Positions 24,210-33,697 of a DNA stretch of 64,000 nucleotides are shown piece after piece (the stretch's first letter is position 1; each line of letters opens with the position of its first letter). The notes beneath the pieces were generated by a model. That model ran no database searches, was not told where the DNA came from, and saw only the letters and a program-made list of their open reading frames with translations. This stretch comes from Lutispora saccharofermentans (GTDB lineage: Bacteria > Bacillota > Clostridia > Lutisporales > Lutisporaceae). Where the stretch lies: NCBI RefSeq assembly GCF_024363565.1, contig NZ_JAJEKE010000016.1:1-64000 (forward strand), given 5' to 3'. Both the position numbers and the translations under genes were made by a program.

Positions 24210-24594
24210 GTAAATTCATCTCCTTATTTAAATAATCAAAAGTAGTATCTGTACTCGTGTAAAATTTATGAAATCAGCTTTTATTTAAGCTTATTCATCA
24301 TTGTGTTAAAATTATTCTTAACTCGAATGGAGTTTATAACCCTACCTGGGCCAGAATATATTATCCAGCAGCTTTGCGCTGCTTATGCAAACCCTGCCTG
24401 AATAATTATAATTCTCTTATAATTATATCATATCAACACTACCCTCCGAAAGCATATATTTCCATATATGCTGCGGGTCCCTTTTCCTTTGTTTTGCATC
24501 TTATGCGTATCTTATGGAAAAGTCCTCATAAATACTGAATACGCTTTTATGAGTAGTCGTTATCTGTTTAAAAATTAGAATTTTCAAATTACCA
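24210..24594. other. divergent intergenic region with three hairpins
   Basis: This stretch separates the nitroreductase and regulator genes and has no ORF. It contains AGCAGC-tttgc-GCTGCT (24367-24383), a perfect 10-bp AT stem ATAATTATAA/TTATAATTAT (24402-24426) and GCATATAT-ttcc-ATATATGC (24452-24471). None has a clear T-tract. They may be operators or relics. Confidence 0.5.
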
Positions 24595-24623
24595 TTGACT
24601 TAGCGGCGTCTGTAAGTTATAGT
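24595..24623 (+). promoter_or_regulatory. sigma-A promoter of the ribbon-helix-helix gene
   Basis: -35 TTGACT (24595-24600), 17-base spacer, -10 TATAGT (24618-24623). An inverted pair ACTTAG (24598-24603) and CTAAGT (24637-24642) flanks the start region, and CACTAAGTG is a near palindrome, so autoregulation is plausible. Confidence 0.75.
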
Positions 24624-24654
24624 ATTAGTGACCCCACTAAGTGAGGTGATTGGT

Positions 24655-24834
24655 TTGGGGAATAAAAAAATAGGGCGTCCAACTGATAACCCCAAGGATA
24701 TATCTCTTAAAGTAAGACTTGATAATGATACAGCAAAAAAACTTAACGAATGTGCCAAAGAAATAAATGTATCAAAAGCCGAGATTGTAAGGAGAGGTAT
24801 CCATAAGTTTCATGACGGCCTCAACAAAAAATAG
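24655..24834 (+). CDS. ribbon-helix-helix (CopG-type) regulator
   Basis: A 59-residue protein from the TTG at 24655 behind GAGGTG (the frame is open from 24628). Basic N-terminus GNKKIGRPTDNPK, then the DNA-reading strand ISLKVRLDND and helices TAKKLNECAKEIN and SKAEIVRRGIHKFHD, the usual beta-alpha-alpha layout. Such proteins repress small operons, often their own. The two overlapping ORFs downstream may be its targets or partners. Confidence 0.85.
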   Translation: MGNKKIGRPTDNPKDISLKVRLDNDTAKKLNECAKEINVSKAEIVRRGIHKFHDGLNKK

Positions 24835-24836
24835 AC

Positions 24837-24874
24837 GGAAGTGGCGCTCTCCAGGAAAGAAACACGCCACTTCC
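24837..24874. other. 10-bp hairpin after the regulator gene
   Basis: GGAAGTGGCG pairs perfectly with CGCCACTTCC across an 18-base loop, followed by a weaker stem AGCCG/CGGCT. There is no T-tract, so it is more likely an RNA-stability or operator element than a terminator. Confidence 0.5.
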
Positions 24875-24976
24875 CAGCCGGCAGCTATCTAAAAGACGGC
24901 TCCAGCCTAAATATTATAGCATGGGTTGTGATTTCTTTCAAGATAAGCTGTACAAATTTTGAAAGGAAGTATTATT

Positions 24977-25069
24977 ATGACTAACCAAGAAGAATTAAAC
25001 AAGCTTGTTTATCAGCAGAATATGAAGGGCTGCGTTTGGCTTTTGAAAAGTTCGGAGGTGCTGGCATGA
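24977..25069 (+). CDS. 30-residue ORF, possible leader or frameshifted N-terminus
   Basis: ATG at 24977 follows GAAAGGAAG and encodes MTNQEELNKLVYQQNMKGCV plus ten residues. Its TGA overlaps the ATG of the next gene (GCATGAGC). In the neighbouring frame the same DNA reads AEYEGLRLAFEKFGGAGM straight into that next gene. So the two ORFs may be one longer gene broken by a one-base shift, or a coupling leader. I cannot separate these options. Confidence 0.45.
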   Translation: MTNQEELNKLVYQQNMKGCVWLLKSSEVLA

Positions 25070-25380
25070 GCTATATCACTGAAATCTTTGACAGGCTGGA
25101 TATACAGCACATCCGTGAATTTTTACTGCATGGCGTCGAATGCGTTGAAATTAGCAATAAATCTTATAAACAGCGGATAGAAGATGCCAGTAAATCTGCT
25201 ATTGAGATGATAGAAAAGAAATTTCCCGAAAGGGATGACTGCGAAAAGATAACAAGCAAGGTTTACAATTATTCCGGCACTATACAGGATGTCTATATGG
25301 AAATCGGGATGCAATGCGGTGCAATTCTTGCTATGCAATTGATAGCAAACATGCCGGAAGGAAGACTGAATCACAATTGA
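25066..25380 (+). CDS. hypothetical alpha-helical protein
   Basis: 104 residues from the ATG at 25066, six bases after GGAGGT. It is mainly helical: SYITEIFDRLDIQHIREFLL at the start, a charged middle (IEMIEKKFPERDDCEKI) and a C-terminal MEIGMQCGAILAMQLIANM. No catalytic motif or membrane helix is evident and I do not recognise the family. It follows the regulator gene by about 230 bases and ends just before a bidirectional terminator. Confidence 0.7.
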   Translation: MSYITEIFDRLDIQHIREFLLHGVECVEISNKSYKQRIEDASKSAIEMIEKKFPERDDCEKITSKVYNYSGTIQDVYMEIGMQCGAILAMQLIANMPEGRLNHN

Positions 25381-25406
25381 TATAGGAAAAGCCTGCTAAG
25401 CAAAAT

Positions 25407-25440
25407 AAAACCCAGAAACCGTTGTTGTTTCTGGGTTTTT
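25407..25440. terminator. bidirectional terminator before rpsI
   Basis: AAAACCCAGAAAC pairs with GTTTCTGGGTTTT around a short loop, with A- and T-runs on both sides. It serves rplM-rpsI on the minus strand and the hypothetical gene on the plus strand. Confidence 0.9.
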
Positions 25441-25462
25441 GACATTTTCCATTTTGATAAGA

Positions 25463-25855
25463 TTATCTCTTGCTAAATTGTGGTGCTCTTCTGGCTTTCT
25501 TTAAGCCGTATTTCTTTCTTTCCTTCATTCTTGGGTCTCTCGTCAGGAAGCCGGCCTTCTTCAGTACAGGTCTTAATTCCTTGTCAGCTTCCAGCAAAGC
25601 TCTTGATATGCCGTGTCTTATTGCGCCGGCCTGACCGGTATAGCCTCCTCCGACAACAGTTGTGAGCACATCAAATCTTCCTACTGTATTTGTTAAAACC
25701 AATGGTTGTCTTGTTATAAGCTTAAGGGTTTCCATCCCGAAATAATTGTCAATATCTCTACCATTTATGGTTATTTTCCCATCTCCAGGTACTAGTCTTA
25801 CTCTGGCAACAGCGTGTTTTCTTCTGCCTGTTCCGTAATATTGAACTTTCGCCAC
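25463..25855 (-). CDS. rpsI: 30S ribosomal protein S9
   Basis: 130 residues, full length. It starts [20 protein letters not shown] and ends in the basic tail [14 protein letters not shown], whose last Arg reaches the P-site tRNA anticodon loop. It lies 21 bases after rplM, the universal L13-S9 pair. Confidence 0.98.
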   Translation of the reverse strand: MAKVQYYGTGRRKHAVARVRLVPGDGKITINGRDIDNYFGMETLKLITRQPLVLTNTVGRFDVLTTVVGGGYTGQAGAIRHGISRALLEADKELRPVLKKAGFLTRDPRMKERKKYGLKKARRAPQFSKR

Positions 25856-25876
25856 AACTACTTCCTCCTTCCTACA

Positions 25877-26311
25877 TTATATATTGAGTTCGAGCACTTC
25901 AGGCTTCTGAGCCTGATGTTCATGTTCCGAACCCTTATATACTTTTAATTTGCTGAACATTTTTCTGCCCAGGCTATTATGAGGAAGCATTCCTTTTACT
26001 GCTGCTTCAATGGCCCTTTCAGGTGTGTTGGCCATTATTTTTCTATAAGGAGTCTCTTTCAAGCCTCCCGGATAAAGTGAATGCTTTCTGTACATCTTCT
26101 GGTCTAACTTATTGCCTGTAAGAACAATCTTTTCTGCATTTATTATGATTACAAAATCTCCAGTATCAACGTGGGGTGTATATATAGGCTTATGCTTGCC
26201 TCTTAAAATTTTTGCAACTTCACTGGCTAATCTTCCAAGGACTTTGCCTTCTGCATCTATAACATACCATTTTCTTTGAACATCTTCGGCTTTTGCCATA
26301 AATGACTTCAT
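25877..26311 (-). CDS. rplM: 50S ribosomal protein L13
   Basis: 144 residues from the ATG at 26311 behind AAGGAGG; the frame is open to 26329. Family sequence [20 protein letters not shown] and [16 protein letters not shown] is present, with [17 protein letters not shown] near the end. It is an early 50S assembly protein. It is transcribed from its own promoter at 26561-26589 through a 240-base leader. Confidence 0.98.
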   Translation of the reverse strand: MKSFMAKAEDVQRKWYVIDAEGKVLGRLASEVAKILRGKHKPIYTPHVDTGDFVIIINAEKIVLTGNKLDQKMYRKHSLYPGGLKETPYRKIMANTPERAIEAAVKGMLPHNSLGRKMFSKLKVYKGSEHEHQAQKPEVLELNI

Positions 26312-26560
26312 CCCTATACCTCCTTGCAATAGTTTTTTTCAATCCTCGTAACCCTGTATCGTAGTTACGACTGCAAATACATTACATTATATCTGCACTT
26401 ATTGAACATATTTAAAAATTAACGTCAAGCTTCAATAAGCGTTAGTTTCGAATCCCACTTAGAAACTTAAAAGCCTTCAAAGCTTCAGTAATATCTGTCT
26501 ATAATTAAATGTTGTCGATACCCAGATCCGGGGCAGTGGATCAAAATTCGCAACACTAAT
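26312..26560 (-). other. long rplM leader RNA, candidate L13 autoregulatory region
   Basis: About 245 bases separate the promoter from rplM. Near the 5' end, GTTG and CAAC arms enclose GATCC/GGATC around a CTGCCCC loop (about 26505-26555). Near the 3' end CGTAAC and GTTACG form a hairpin (26347-26369). L13 leaders are known in Bacillota, but I cannot confirm a match to the described fold by eye. Confidence 0.4.
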
Positions 26561-26589
26561 ATTCTAATACAATGCACCAAGTGTGTCAA
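26561..26589 (-). promoter_or_regulatory. rplM-rpsI promoter
   Basis: Minus strand: consensus -35 TTGACA (26584-26589), 17-base spacer, -10 TAGAAT (26561-26566). It sits just after the truA stop. Confidence 0.85.
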
Positions 26590-26609
26590 TATATAATTGT
26601 CGATTATGC

Positions 26610-27353
26610 TTAGTCATAGTATACTTTTTCCAAACAAAGCCCATGGGCGGGTACTGTGATTCCGGCCAGCTCTCTGCTGCCTTTTTTAATAATATCCGGA
26701 ATATCTTCTGTTTTTATTTTCCCGATGCTTGCATAAAGCATGGTTCCGGTTATTATTCTTACCATATTATATAGAAATCCATTGCCATGGTAAGAAATTT
26801 TTATATAATCGCCGTCTTCCTGCACTTCTATGCTGTAGATTGTTCTGACTGTGTTTACTACAGTGCTGCCTGCAGACATGCATGACTTAAAATCATGGGT
26901 GCCTACAAAATGTGCCGCTGCCTTTTTCATTTCCTGCATGTTCATATGCCTGCCGCAATTCACATGGTATACATAGCTTCTCATTATAGCAGGGGGAAAG
27001 AGCCCTCTGTGTATAACATAGCTGTATATCTTGGATTTGGCATCATATCTTGAGTGAAAGCTTTCTGCTGCTTCAGCGGATTCTTTTATTACGATGTCAT
27101 CTTTCAGAACTGAATTAAGGGCCCATGCAAACTTTTCAGAAGGAATTCTGCTGTTTGTGATGAAATTAGCGGTCTGCCCTCTGGCGTGAACGCCTGCATC
27201 AGTCCGGCCTGCTCCAATGAGATTCACATTTTCACCGGTTATTTTCAAAATGGCATTTTGTATCTCTTCCTGAATGGAAGGAGCATTCTTTTGCATTTGC
27301 CATCCTTTATAGTTTGTTCCATCATACTCAACAATTATTCTAATATTTCTCAT
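26610..27353 (-). CDS. truA: tRNA pseudouridine(38-40) synthase
   Basis: Isomerises uridines 38-40 in the anticodon stem-loop of many tRNAs. It starts [19 protein letters not shown]; the catalytic Asp is in GAGRTDAGVHARGQ and the conserved NGFLYNMVRIITGTML is present. 247 residues from the ATG at 27353, which overlaps the ecfT stop (ATGA); the longer frame to 27407 is not used. The gene ends an ecfA1-ecfA2-ecfT-truA operon, an order common in Bacillota. Confidence 0.96.
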   Translation of the reverse strand: MRNIRIIVEYDGTNYKGWQMQKNAPSIQEEIQNAILKITGENVNLIGAGRTDAGVHARGQTANFITNSRIPSEKFAWALNSVLKDDIVIKESAEAAESFHSRYDAKSKIYSYVIHRGLFPPAIMRSYVYHVNCGRHMNMQEMKKAAAHFVGTHDFKSCMSAGSTVVNTVRTIYSIEVQEDGDYIKISYHGNGFLYNMVRIITGTMLYASIGKIKTEDIPDIIKKGSRELAGITVPAHGLCLEKVYYD

Positions 27354-28153
27354 CTTACCAAATATCTGCTCCAGAGTATTGCAGCAAAAAAAACTATTGT
27401 GATACATATCGCCGCAAAATCCCGGAATTCAAGGATCAGCTGTTTCATTCTGGTCCTGTTTTCTCCGCCTCTATAGCATCGCGCTTCCATAGCTAATGCC
27501 AGTTCGTCAGCCCTCCTGAAGGCACTTATAAAAAGCGGCACCAGTAGAGGAACCATAGCTTTTGCACGGCTTACGATGTTGCCTGTTTCAAAGTCCGCAC
27601 CTCTGGCCATCTGAGCCTTCATTATCTTATCCGTTTCCTCCAAAAGCGTAGGAATGAATCTCAAGGCGATGGTCATCATCATTGCCAGTTCATGAGCAGG
27701 CACTCCGATTATCTTTAAAGGATTCAGCAGCTTTTCTATGCCGTCCGTCAGGGATATGGGAGAGGTAGTCAGAGTAAGCAATGAAGCCCCTGTTATGAGG
27801 AATATGAGCCTTAAAGCCATGAATCCGGCTTGTATCAGGCCCTCCTTGGTGATCTTGAGCTTCCATATGCTATAAATAACTTCCCCTTCTGTCATAAAAA
27901 TATTTAAGGCGACAGTCAAAAGTATTATTGCTATAAGAGGCTTAAGCCCTTTAAAGAGAAGCTTTACAGGTATCTTGGAAAGAGCTACGGACATCACCAT
28001 AAATGCTAAAACAAACAGATATCCGAAAAACTTATCTATAAAAAACAGTGCGGCAATAAATGCAAAGGTTATTATGATCTTTACTCTCGGGTCCAAGTTG
28101 TGGACCGGAGTGTCTCCAGGTATATATTGTCCTATTGTTATATCCTTAAGCAT
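27350..28153 (-). CDS. ecfT: ECF transporter transmembrane component EcfT
   Basis: A 267-residue scaffold protein that links ATPases to interchangeable vitamin-binding S components. It has an N-terminal [20 protein letters not shown], membrane helices, and two coupling-helix motifs with the Ala-Arg-Gly core: [12 protein letters not shown] and [12 protein letters not shown]. It overlaps ecfA2 by 8 bases and truA by 4. Confidence 0.95.
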   Translation of the reverse strand: MLKDITIGQYIPGDTPVHNLDPRVKIIITFAFIAALFFIDKFFGYLFVLAFMVMSVALSKIPVKLLFKGLKPLIAIILLTVALNIFMTEGEVIYSIWKLKITKEGLIQAGFMALRLIFLITGASLLTLTTSPISLTDGIEKLLNPLKIIGVPAHELAMMMTIALRFIPTLLEETDKIMKAQMARGADFETGNIVSRAKAMVPLLVPLFISAFRRADELALAMEARCYRGGENRTRMKQLILEFRDFAAICITIVFFAAILWSRYLVR

Positions 28154-29006
28154 CTTTCTTACCTCTAATCACATTAATAATTGCAGTCTTGGCTTCTTCC
28201 ACGGAGATGCAGTCTTCTATCGGGAAGCCTTTTTTTCTGAGCTCCCTGATAAGATTTGATACCTGCGGCACTCCGAGGCCGATCCTCTCCAATGTCTCCG
28301 CTTCCTTAAATACCTTCCGGGGAGTATCCAAAAACTGAATCTTGCCTTTATTCATGACCAGAATTTTATCAACCAGTTTAGCGATGTCTTCCATGCTGTG
28401 GGATACGAGTATGATGGTTATTTTCTCTTTTTTGTGAAGCAATTTTATCTGGTTCAGTATTTCGTCTCTGCCTCTTGGGTCCAAGCCGGCAGTAGGTTCG
28501 TCAAGTATCAGCACCTTAGGCTTCATAGCTAATACACCGGCTATTGCCACCCTTCTCTTTTGCCCGCCGCTAAGATCAAAGGGCGATTTGTCCTTGACCT
28601 CATCGTATTTCAAGCCGACCAATCCGAGAGAAGCTTTGACTCTCTCTAAAACTTCATCTTCACTTAATTTCAGATTTATAGGCCCGAAAGCTACATCTTT
28701 ATAAACGGTTTCTTCAAAAAGCTGATGCTCCGGATATTGAAATACCAAGCCTACTTTCTGCCTTATAACCTTTAGAGATGTTTCCTTAGAATTGATATCA
28801 ATATCATCAATATATATTTTTCCTGAGGTGGGTTTTAACAAACCGTTCAGATGTTGAATCAATGTAGACTTTCCCGAGCCTGTATGGCCGATAAGGCCGA
28901 TAAAATCACCGTCTTCAATGGTAAAAGATACATTATCCAGAGCAATGTGTTGAAACACCGTGTCTTTCATGTATATATGCACTAAGTTTTCTACTTTAAT
29001 CGGCAT
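28146..29006 (-). CDS. ecfA2: ECF transporter ATPase EcfA2
   Basis: A 286-residue ABC ATPase. Walker A is [13 protein letters not shown], the signature is [14 protein letters not shown], Walker B is [13 protein letters not shown] and the switch His is in LVSHSM. The C-terminal extension [15 protein letters not shown] is typical of EcfA. It pairs with EcfA1 and overlaps it by 16 bases. Confidence 0.95.
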   Translation of the reverse strand: MPIKVENLVHIYMKDTVFQHIALDNVSFTIEDGDFIGLIGHTGSGKSTLIQHLNGLLKPTSGKIYIDDIDINSKETSLKVIRQKVGLVFQYPEHQLFEETVYKDVAFGPINLKLSEDEVLERVKASLGLVGLKYDEVKDKSPFDLSGGQKRRVAIAGVLAMKPKVLILDEPTAGLDPRGRDEILNQIKLLHKKEKITIILVSHSMEDIAKLVDKILVMNKGKIQFLDTPRKVFKEAETLERIGLGVPQVSNLIRELRKKGFPIEDCISVEEAKTAIINVIRGKKDA

Positions 29007-29821
29007 AGTTCCACCACCATTTCCTCAACGGTTAAAATATCAGAGGGTAAATTGATCCCTTCATCGATCAGCATATGAGCAAGCTCAGTGACTTGAGGAA
29101 CATCAAGACCTATGGCTTTTATTTCTTCAACCTTTGAAAAAACTTCCTTAGGCGTTCCTTGCATCACTACCTGGCCTTCTTCCATAACATATATTCTATC
29201 AGCATTTACGGCTTCATCCATATAGTGAGTTATCAATACTATTGTAATATTTTCTTCTTTGTTCAGTTTTTTTATGGTTTCAATAACTTCCTTGCGGCCT
29301 GATGGATCAAGCATAGCAGTAGGTTCGTCAAGTATTATGCATCGGGGTTTCATCGCAAGTATGCCTGCTATAGCAATCCTCTGCTTCTGCCCCCCTGATA
29401 AAAGGTGAGGGCTGTGCTTCCTGTATTCAAACATATCAACAGTAAGGAGAGCCTCGTCCACTCTTTTTCTTATATCCTTGGGATCTACGCCCAGGTTCTC
29501 GGGGCCGAATGCCACATCCTCTTCAACTATTGTTGCAACGATTTGATTATCAGGATTTTGAAATACCATGCCTGCAGTTTGTCTTATATTCCATAAATTC
29601 TTTTCATCTCTTGTATCCATTCCGCTTATGTATACTGCTCCCTCAAAGGGCAATAACAAAGCATTCAAATGCTTGGCAAAGGTAGATTTACCAGAGCCGT
29701 TATGGCCCAATACGGCGATAAATTCGCCTTCCTTTACCTCAATATTTATCCCCTTTAAAGCAAAAAAATCGCTGCCTTCATGATTTGAATATTTAAATGT
29801 TACATTCTCAGTTTTTATCAT
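28991..29821 (-). CDS. ecfA1: ECF transporter ATPase EcfA1
   Basis: A 276-residue ABC ATPase. Walker A is [13 protein letters not shown], the signature is [15 protein letters not shown], Walker B is [12 protein letters not shown] and the switch region is LITHYMDEA. It is the first gene of the ECF module, which probably powers FolT (22526-23047) and other S components elsewhere. An extended -10 (TGTTAATAT) precedes it at 29841-29849. Confidence 0.95.
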   Translation of the reverse strand: MIKTENVTFKYSNHEGSDFFALKGINIEVKEGEFIAVLGHNGSGKSTFAKHLNALLLPFEGAVYISGMDTRDEKNLWNIRQTAGMVFQNPDNQIVATIVEEDVAFGPENLGVDPKDIRKRVDEALLTVDMFEYRKHSPHLLSGGQKQRIAIAGILAMKPRCIILDEPTAMLDPSGRKEVIETIKKLNKEENITIVLITHYMDEAVNADRIYVMEEGQVVMQGTPKEVFSKVEEIKAIGLDVPQVTELAHMLIDEGINLPSDILTVEEMVVELCRLK

Positions 29822-29900
29822 ATTTAAGATACCCTCTTTAATATTAACAGTATTCTGAAGTTCTACTGTAATAACTCTTTTTAGCAGTTTATGAATCTTA
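29822..29900. promoter_or_regulatory. ecfA1 upstream region with extended -10
   Basis: The minus strand reads TGTTAATAT at 29841-29849, about 20 bases before the ecfA1 start. A convincing -35 is missing. The rplQ terminator upstream makes an independent promoter likely. Confidence 0.35.
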
Positions 29901-30070
29901 GTTGTTTTAACTGATAAAAGAGTGCATCGTGAAGGAGCTTAGAGTTTGTTAGCGAAGTATAGAACAAGTTGCGTCAACTGTTTGAGCCGAAGCGAGTTTT
30001 GACGCAACCCTATACAAGCTTACAAACTCTTAGTCTCGGAGCTTCCGCAATCGTTATCAGTTAGAACAAC
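29901..30070. repeat. palindromic intergenic repeat, copy 2 (longest)
   Basis: A 170-bp element with terminal inverted repeats GTTGTTTTAACTGATAA and TTATCAGTTAGAACAAC. Inner arms GAGCTTAGAGTTTGTTAG and CTTACAAACTCTTAG pair, and a central hairpin TTGCGTCAA/TTGACGCAA is present that copy 1 has half lost. The whole unit folds as one long hairpin. It lies between the rplQ terminator and the ecf operon and is non-coding. Confidence 0.75.
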
Positions 30071-30092
30071 ATAATACATCCATAAAAAACAT

Positions 30093-30116
30093 GGGACTAA
30101 GCATAGACTTAATCCC
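30093..30116 (-). terminator. terminator of the S10-spc-alpha cluster
   Basis: The minus strand reads GGGATTAAG, TCTATG, CTTAGTCCC, then ATGTTTTTT: a 9-bp stem with one wobble pair and a six-T tract 15 bases after rplQ. Confidence 0.8.
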
Positions 30117-30130
30117 CAGCCCCAATGTAA

Positions 30131-30472
30131 TTATACTAATTCCAATAGTACTACTTCAACACCGTCTCCACGTCTTGGAGCCACCTTTAGTATTCTGGTG
30201 TATCCGCCGTTCTTTTCCTTATATTTTGGTGCAATTTCGTCAAACAGTTTCTTAACTACATCTTCTTTAGTTATATATGATAATGCTTGACGTTTAGCAT
30301 GAAGATCGCCTCTTTTGCCAAGGGTGATCATCTTCTCAGCTATGCTCTGAGTTTCTTTCGCTCTTGTAGCCGTAGTCATGATTTTATCATGCTCTAAAAG
30401 GGCGGTAACAAGATTTCTGAGCATTGCTTTTCTTTGATCGCTAGTACGTCCAAGCTTCCTGTATCCTGCCAT
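30131..30472 (-). CDS. rplQ: 50S ribosomal protein L17
   Basis: 113 residues, full length. It begins [20 protein letters not shown] and contains the typical [20 protein letters not shown] and [13 protein letters not shown]. It is the last gene of the alpha operon, 19 bases after rpoA. Confidence 0.98.
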   Translation of the reverse strand: MAGYRKLGRTSDQRKAMLRNLVTALLEHDKIMTTATRAKETQSIAEKMITLGKRGDLHAKRQALSYITKEDVVKKLFDEIAPKYKEKNGGYTRILKVAPRRGDGVEVVLLELV

Positions 30473-30491
30473 GACTATACCTCCTTATCGC

Positions 30492-31439
30492 TTAATCGTC
30501 GCTTGGTTTTAAGCTTAAACCTAGTGCCTCTAGTTTTTGCTGAACTTCTTCAAGAGATTTCTTACCCAAATTCCTTACCTTCATCATATCTTCTTCAGTC
30601 CTTTGGGTGAGCTCTTCTACAGTATTTATTCCGGCTCTCTTTAAGCAGTTGAAAGATCTGACGGAAAGATCCAATTCCTCGATGGTCATTTCCAATACCT
30701 TGTCACGCTTGTCTTCTTCTTTTTCCACCAGTATTTCAACATCCCCTACATGATCGGTAAGAGTAATAAAGAGATTTAAATGCTCGCTCAGTATCTTTGC
30801 TCCTAAGCTGGCTGCTTCATCCGGACTGATCGCTCCGTTTGTCCAAATCTCAAGGGTCAGCTTGTCATAATCTGTTCTGTTGCCTACACGGGTATTTTCT
30901 ACGCTGTAGTTTACCTTCCTGACCGGAGTAAAAATGGAGTCTATAGGTATCACCCCAATAGGTTGGTTAGCCTGTTTGTTCCTTTCAGCCGTAGTATAGC
31001 CCCTGCCCTTTTCTACGGTCATTTCCATATATAGCCTTGAGCCTTCGCCCAGTGTAGCTATATACAGATCAGGATTTATTATCTCAATATCCGGATCGGC
31101 AGTAATATCAGCAGCTGTTACTATGCCTTCCCCTTGAGCATCAATCTTTATGACCTTGCTGCTGTCTCCATGCATTTTTAATGCAAGATTTTTGATGTTG
31201 AGTATTATCTCGACAACATCTTCAGCAACACCGGGAATAGTAGAAAATTCATGCAGTACAGTATCAATCTTTACCTGTGTAACTGCGGCACCGGGAAGAG
31301 AGGAAAGAAGTATTCTCCTCAAGGAATTTCCAAGGGTAGTCCCGTTCCCTCTTTCCAAAGGTTCCACCACAAATTTGCCATACTTTGAGTCTTCCGACAT
31401 TTCTACGCACTCGATTTTCGGCTTTTCTATCTCTATCAT
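30492..31439 (-). CDS. rpoA: RNA polymerase alpha subunit
   Basis: 315 residues. The N-terminal domain (1 to about 230) carries the dimerisation segment [20 protein letters not shown]. The C-terminal domain (about 250-310) carries the UP-element and regulator contact region [20 protein letters not shown] and [19 protein letters not shown]. Normal length. Confidence 0.98.
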   Translation of the reverse strand: MIEIEKPKIECVEMSEDSKYGKFVVEPLERGNGTTLGNSLRRILLSSLPGAAVTQVKIDTVLHEFSTIPGVAEDVVEIILNIKNLALKMHGDSSKVIKIDAQGEGIVTAADITADPDIEIINPDLYIATLGEGSRLYMEMTVEKGRGYTTAERNKQANQPIGVIPIDSIFTPVRKVNYSVENTRVGNRTDYDKLTLEIWTNGAISPDEAASLGAKILSEHLNLFITLTDHVGDVEILVEKEEDKRDKVLEMTIEELDLSVRSFNCLKRAGINTVEELTQRTEEDMMKVRNLGKKSLEEVQQKLEALGLSLKPSDD

Positions 31440-31505
31440 CCTATTAAAACCCTCCTTATATTAACCATACTTATATTTTTGCGAGGGTAACTGATTCTAA
31501 TTCCA

Positions 31506-32132
31506 TTACTTAGAATATAACTCAACAATCAGGTGCTCTTCTATAGGCATATCTATGTCTTCCCTTACCGGAAGTGATATTACCCTTGCTTCCATCATTT
31601 CTGCATTGACGGATAACCATTGAGGAGCTGTCTTTGCTGCAGCTGCTTCTGCAAGCTCCTTGAATTTATCTGAACTTTTGCTGCCGGCTTTTACTGCAAT
31701 CAAGTCATTTAACTCTATTTGATAAGACGGAATGTCAACCTTTTTGCCATTTACAGTGAAATGTCCATGTCTTACAAGCTGTCTTGCTTCGTTTCTTGAA
31801 TCTCCAAAACCCATTCTGAAAACTACATTGTCAAGCCTCTGTTCAAGGAGTCTCAAGAGGTTTTCACCGGTTACCCCTTTTATTCTTTCAGCTTTTTCAA
31901 AGTATAATCTGAACTGGTTTTCTAAAATTCCATATATTCTTCTTACTTTTTGCTTCTCTCTTAATTGAAGTCCGTAGTTGGACATCTTTTTCCTGCTCTG
32001 ACCATGCTGACCCGGAGCATAATTTCTCCTGGCTATAGAGCATTTGTCAGTGTAGCATCTGTCGCCTTTGAGATAAAGCTTCATGCCTTCTCTTCTGCAT
32101 AATCTACATACTGCATCGGTATATCTAGCCAA
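31506..32132 (-). CDS. rpsD: 30S ribosomal protein S4
   Basis: 208 residues with the zinc-binding-type N-terminus ([18 protein letters not shown], four Cys) and an S4 RNA-binding domain around [20 protein letters not shown]. It is a primary 16S-binding assembly protein. Its location in the alpha operon, as in many clostridia, makes S4 autoregulation of this operon possible (see the hairpin at 32996-33047). Confidence 0.98.
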   Translation of the reverse strand: MARYTDAVCRLCRREGMKLYLKGDRCYTDKCSIARRNYAPGQHGQSRKKMSNYGLQLREKQKVRRIYGILENQFRLYFEKAERIKGVTGENLLRLLEQRLDNVVFRMGFGDSRNEARQLVRHGHFTVNGKKVDIPSYQIELNDLIAVKAGSKSSDKFKELAEAAAAKTAPQWLSVNAEMMEARVISLPVREDIDMPIEEHLIVELYSK

Positions 32133-32151
32133 TCGTCACACCTCCTGTTTA

Positions 32152-32550
32152 TTAAACTCTTCTACGTTTTGGCGGTCTGCAGCCGTTATGTGGTATGGGA
32201 GTAACATCCTTTATCATGCTTACTTCAAGTCCTGCAGCCTGCAATGACCTGATAGCCGCTTCTCTGCCTGATCCAGGTCCCTTAACATAAACTTCAATGG
32301 ATTTCAATCCATGTTCCATAGCTCCTTTGGCAGCCACCTCCGCAGCCATTTGAGCAGCAAATGGTGTACTCTTTTTCGAGCCTCTGAATCCTAGAGATCC
32401 CGCACTGGACCATGAAAGGGCGTTACCTGTTGCATCAGTGAGGGTAACTATTGTATTGTTGAATGTTGACTGGATATGGGCTGCTCCTTTTTCAACATTT
32501 TTACGTTCTCTTCTTTTTCTTGTCCTTTTTGCCTTTGGCTTTGCAACCAT
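32152..32550 (-). CDS. rpsK: 30S ribosomal protein S11
   Basis: 132 residues. It contains [19 protein letters not shown] and [20 protein letters not shown] and ends [12 protein letters not shown]. It contributes to the platform and the mRNA exit region. Confidence 0.98.
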   Translation of the reverse strand: MVAKPKAKRTRKRRERKNVEKGAAHIQSTFNNTIVTLTDATGNALSWSSAGSLGFRGSKKSTPFAAQMAAEVAAKGAMEHGLKSIEVYVKGPGSGREAAIRSLQAAGLEVSMIKDVTPIPHNGCRPPKRRRV

Positions 32551-32582
32551 TAAATTATACCTCCTTTTCTTAGGAAATCATT

Positions 32583-32954
32583 TTACTTCTTTCTTCTTAC
32601 TCCGACTGTCCTCTTCGGACCTTTTCTTGTTCTTGCATTCGTCTTAGTTCTTTGTCCTCTTACAGGCAAACCTTTTCTATGACGAACGCCTCTAAAGCAA
32701 CCGATTTCAACAAGTCTTTTTATGGCTAGTGAAACCTCTCTCTTTAAGTCGCCTTCAACCTTATGGTTTTTATCTATTGCTTCTCTCAATCTTCCTACTT
32801 CAGCTTCAGTAAGGTCTTTAACCCTTGTGTCGGGGTTAACACCGGCTTCAGCTAAAACCTTGTTTGATGTTTTTCTACCAATTCCATATATATAAGTGAG
32901 GCCTATTTCTACTCTCTTTTCCCTCGGTAAGTCAACACCGGCGATTCTTGCCAT
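32583..32954 (-). CDS. rpsM: 30S ribosomal protein S13
   Basis: 123 residues, starting [20 protein letters not shown], with the H2TH region [17 protein letters not shown] and basic tail [16 protein letters not shown]. It bridges the 30S head to the 50S subunit and contacts P-site tRNA. Confidence 0.98.
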   Translation of the reverse strand: MARIAGVDLPREKRVEIGLTYIYGIGRKTSNKVLAEAGVNPDTRVKDLTEAEVGRLREAIDKNHKVEGDLKREVSLAIKRLVEIGCFRGVRHRKGLPVRGQRTKTNARTRKGPKRTVGVRRKK

Positions 32955-32995
32955 TAATCTCTACACCTCCAACTGTATGTTAAATCTAATATATG

Positions 32996-33045
32996 AAAAT
33001 CCGCTGAGGGCACCTAAAAGATGCAGCCGCTCCCTCAGGAGGATT

Positions 33046-33047
<2 letters not shown>
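32996..33047 (-). promoter_or_regulatory. hairpin between rpmJ and rpsM, candidate S4 site
   Basis: On the minus strand AAAATCC-TC-CTGAGGG pairs with CCCTCAG-C-GGATTTT around a 20-base loop that itself holds GCATC/GGTGC. There is no T-tract, so it is not a terminator. It lies 41 bases upstream of rpsM, the same relative position as the S4 translational control site of the E. coli alpha operon, and rpsD is in this operon. Confidence 0.45.
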
Positions 33048-33394
<347 letters not shown>

Positions 33395-33401
33395 AAGGTA
33401 A

Positions 33402-33683
33402 TCAGACCTCCTGTTCCTTTTTACTTAAAAGAGCTAAATATTTTTTAATTTCGCAGTCTTCAACTTTTATATTAGAAAGTAGCTTTTCCTTTATTAAATC
33501 GGCTATAATACCGGTTGACTTAAGGTGTTTAAACTTCTTTTTCTTAGGTTTATCCACCTTTCTCAAGTCCCCATCTGAAATATAGACATAGTTGTCATCT
33601 ATTATACTGAGAACGATGAATTTTCTTCCTTCATCTCTTCCTGCAGTTGAATAGACTATCTGACCCGGCTGCATATTCTTCAT
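33402..33683 (-). CDS. KOW-domain RNA-binding protein (L14e-like)
   Basis: A 93-residue protein from the ATG at 33683 behind GGGGTG (a GTG at 33692 is also in frame). It has an N-terminal KOW/SH3-like fold, [20 protein letters not shown], then a lysine-rich stretch [13 protein letters not shown] and a helical end. This type of gene is found between map and infA in many clostridia. Its role is undefined; ribosome association is likely from context. Confidence 0.85.
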   Translation of the reverse strand: MKNMQPGQIVYSTAGRDEGRKFIVLSIIDDNYVYISDGDLRKVDKPKKKKFKHLKSTGIIADLIKEKLLSNIKVEDCEIKKYLALLSKKEQEV

Positions 33684-33697
33684 TGCAATCACCCCAA

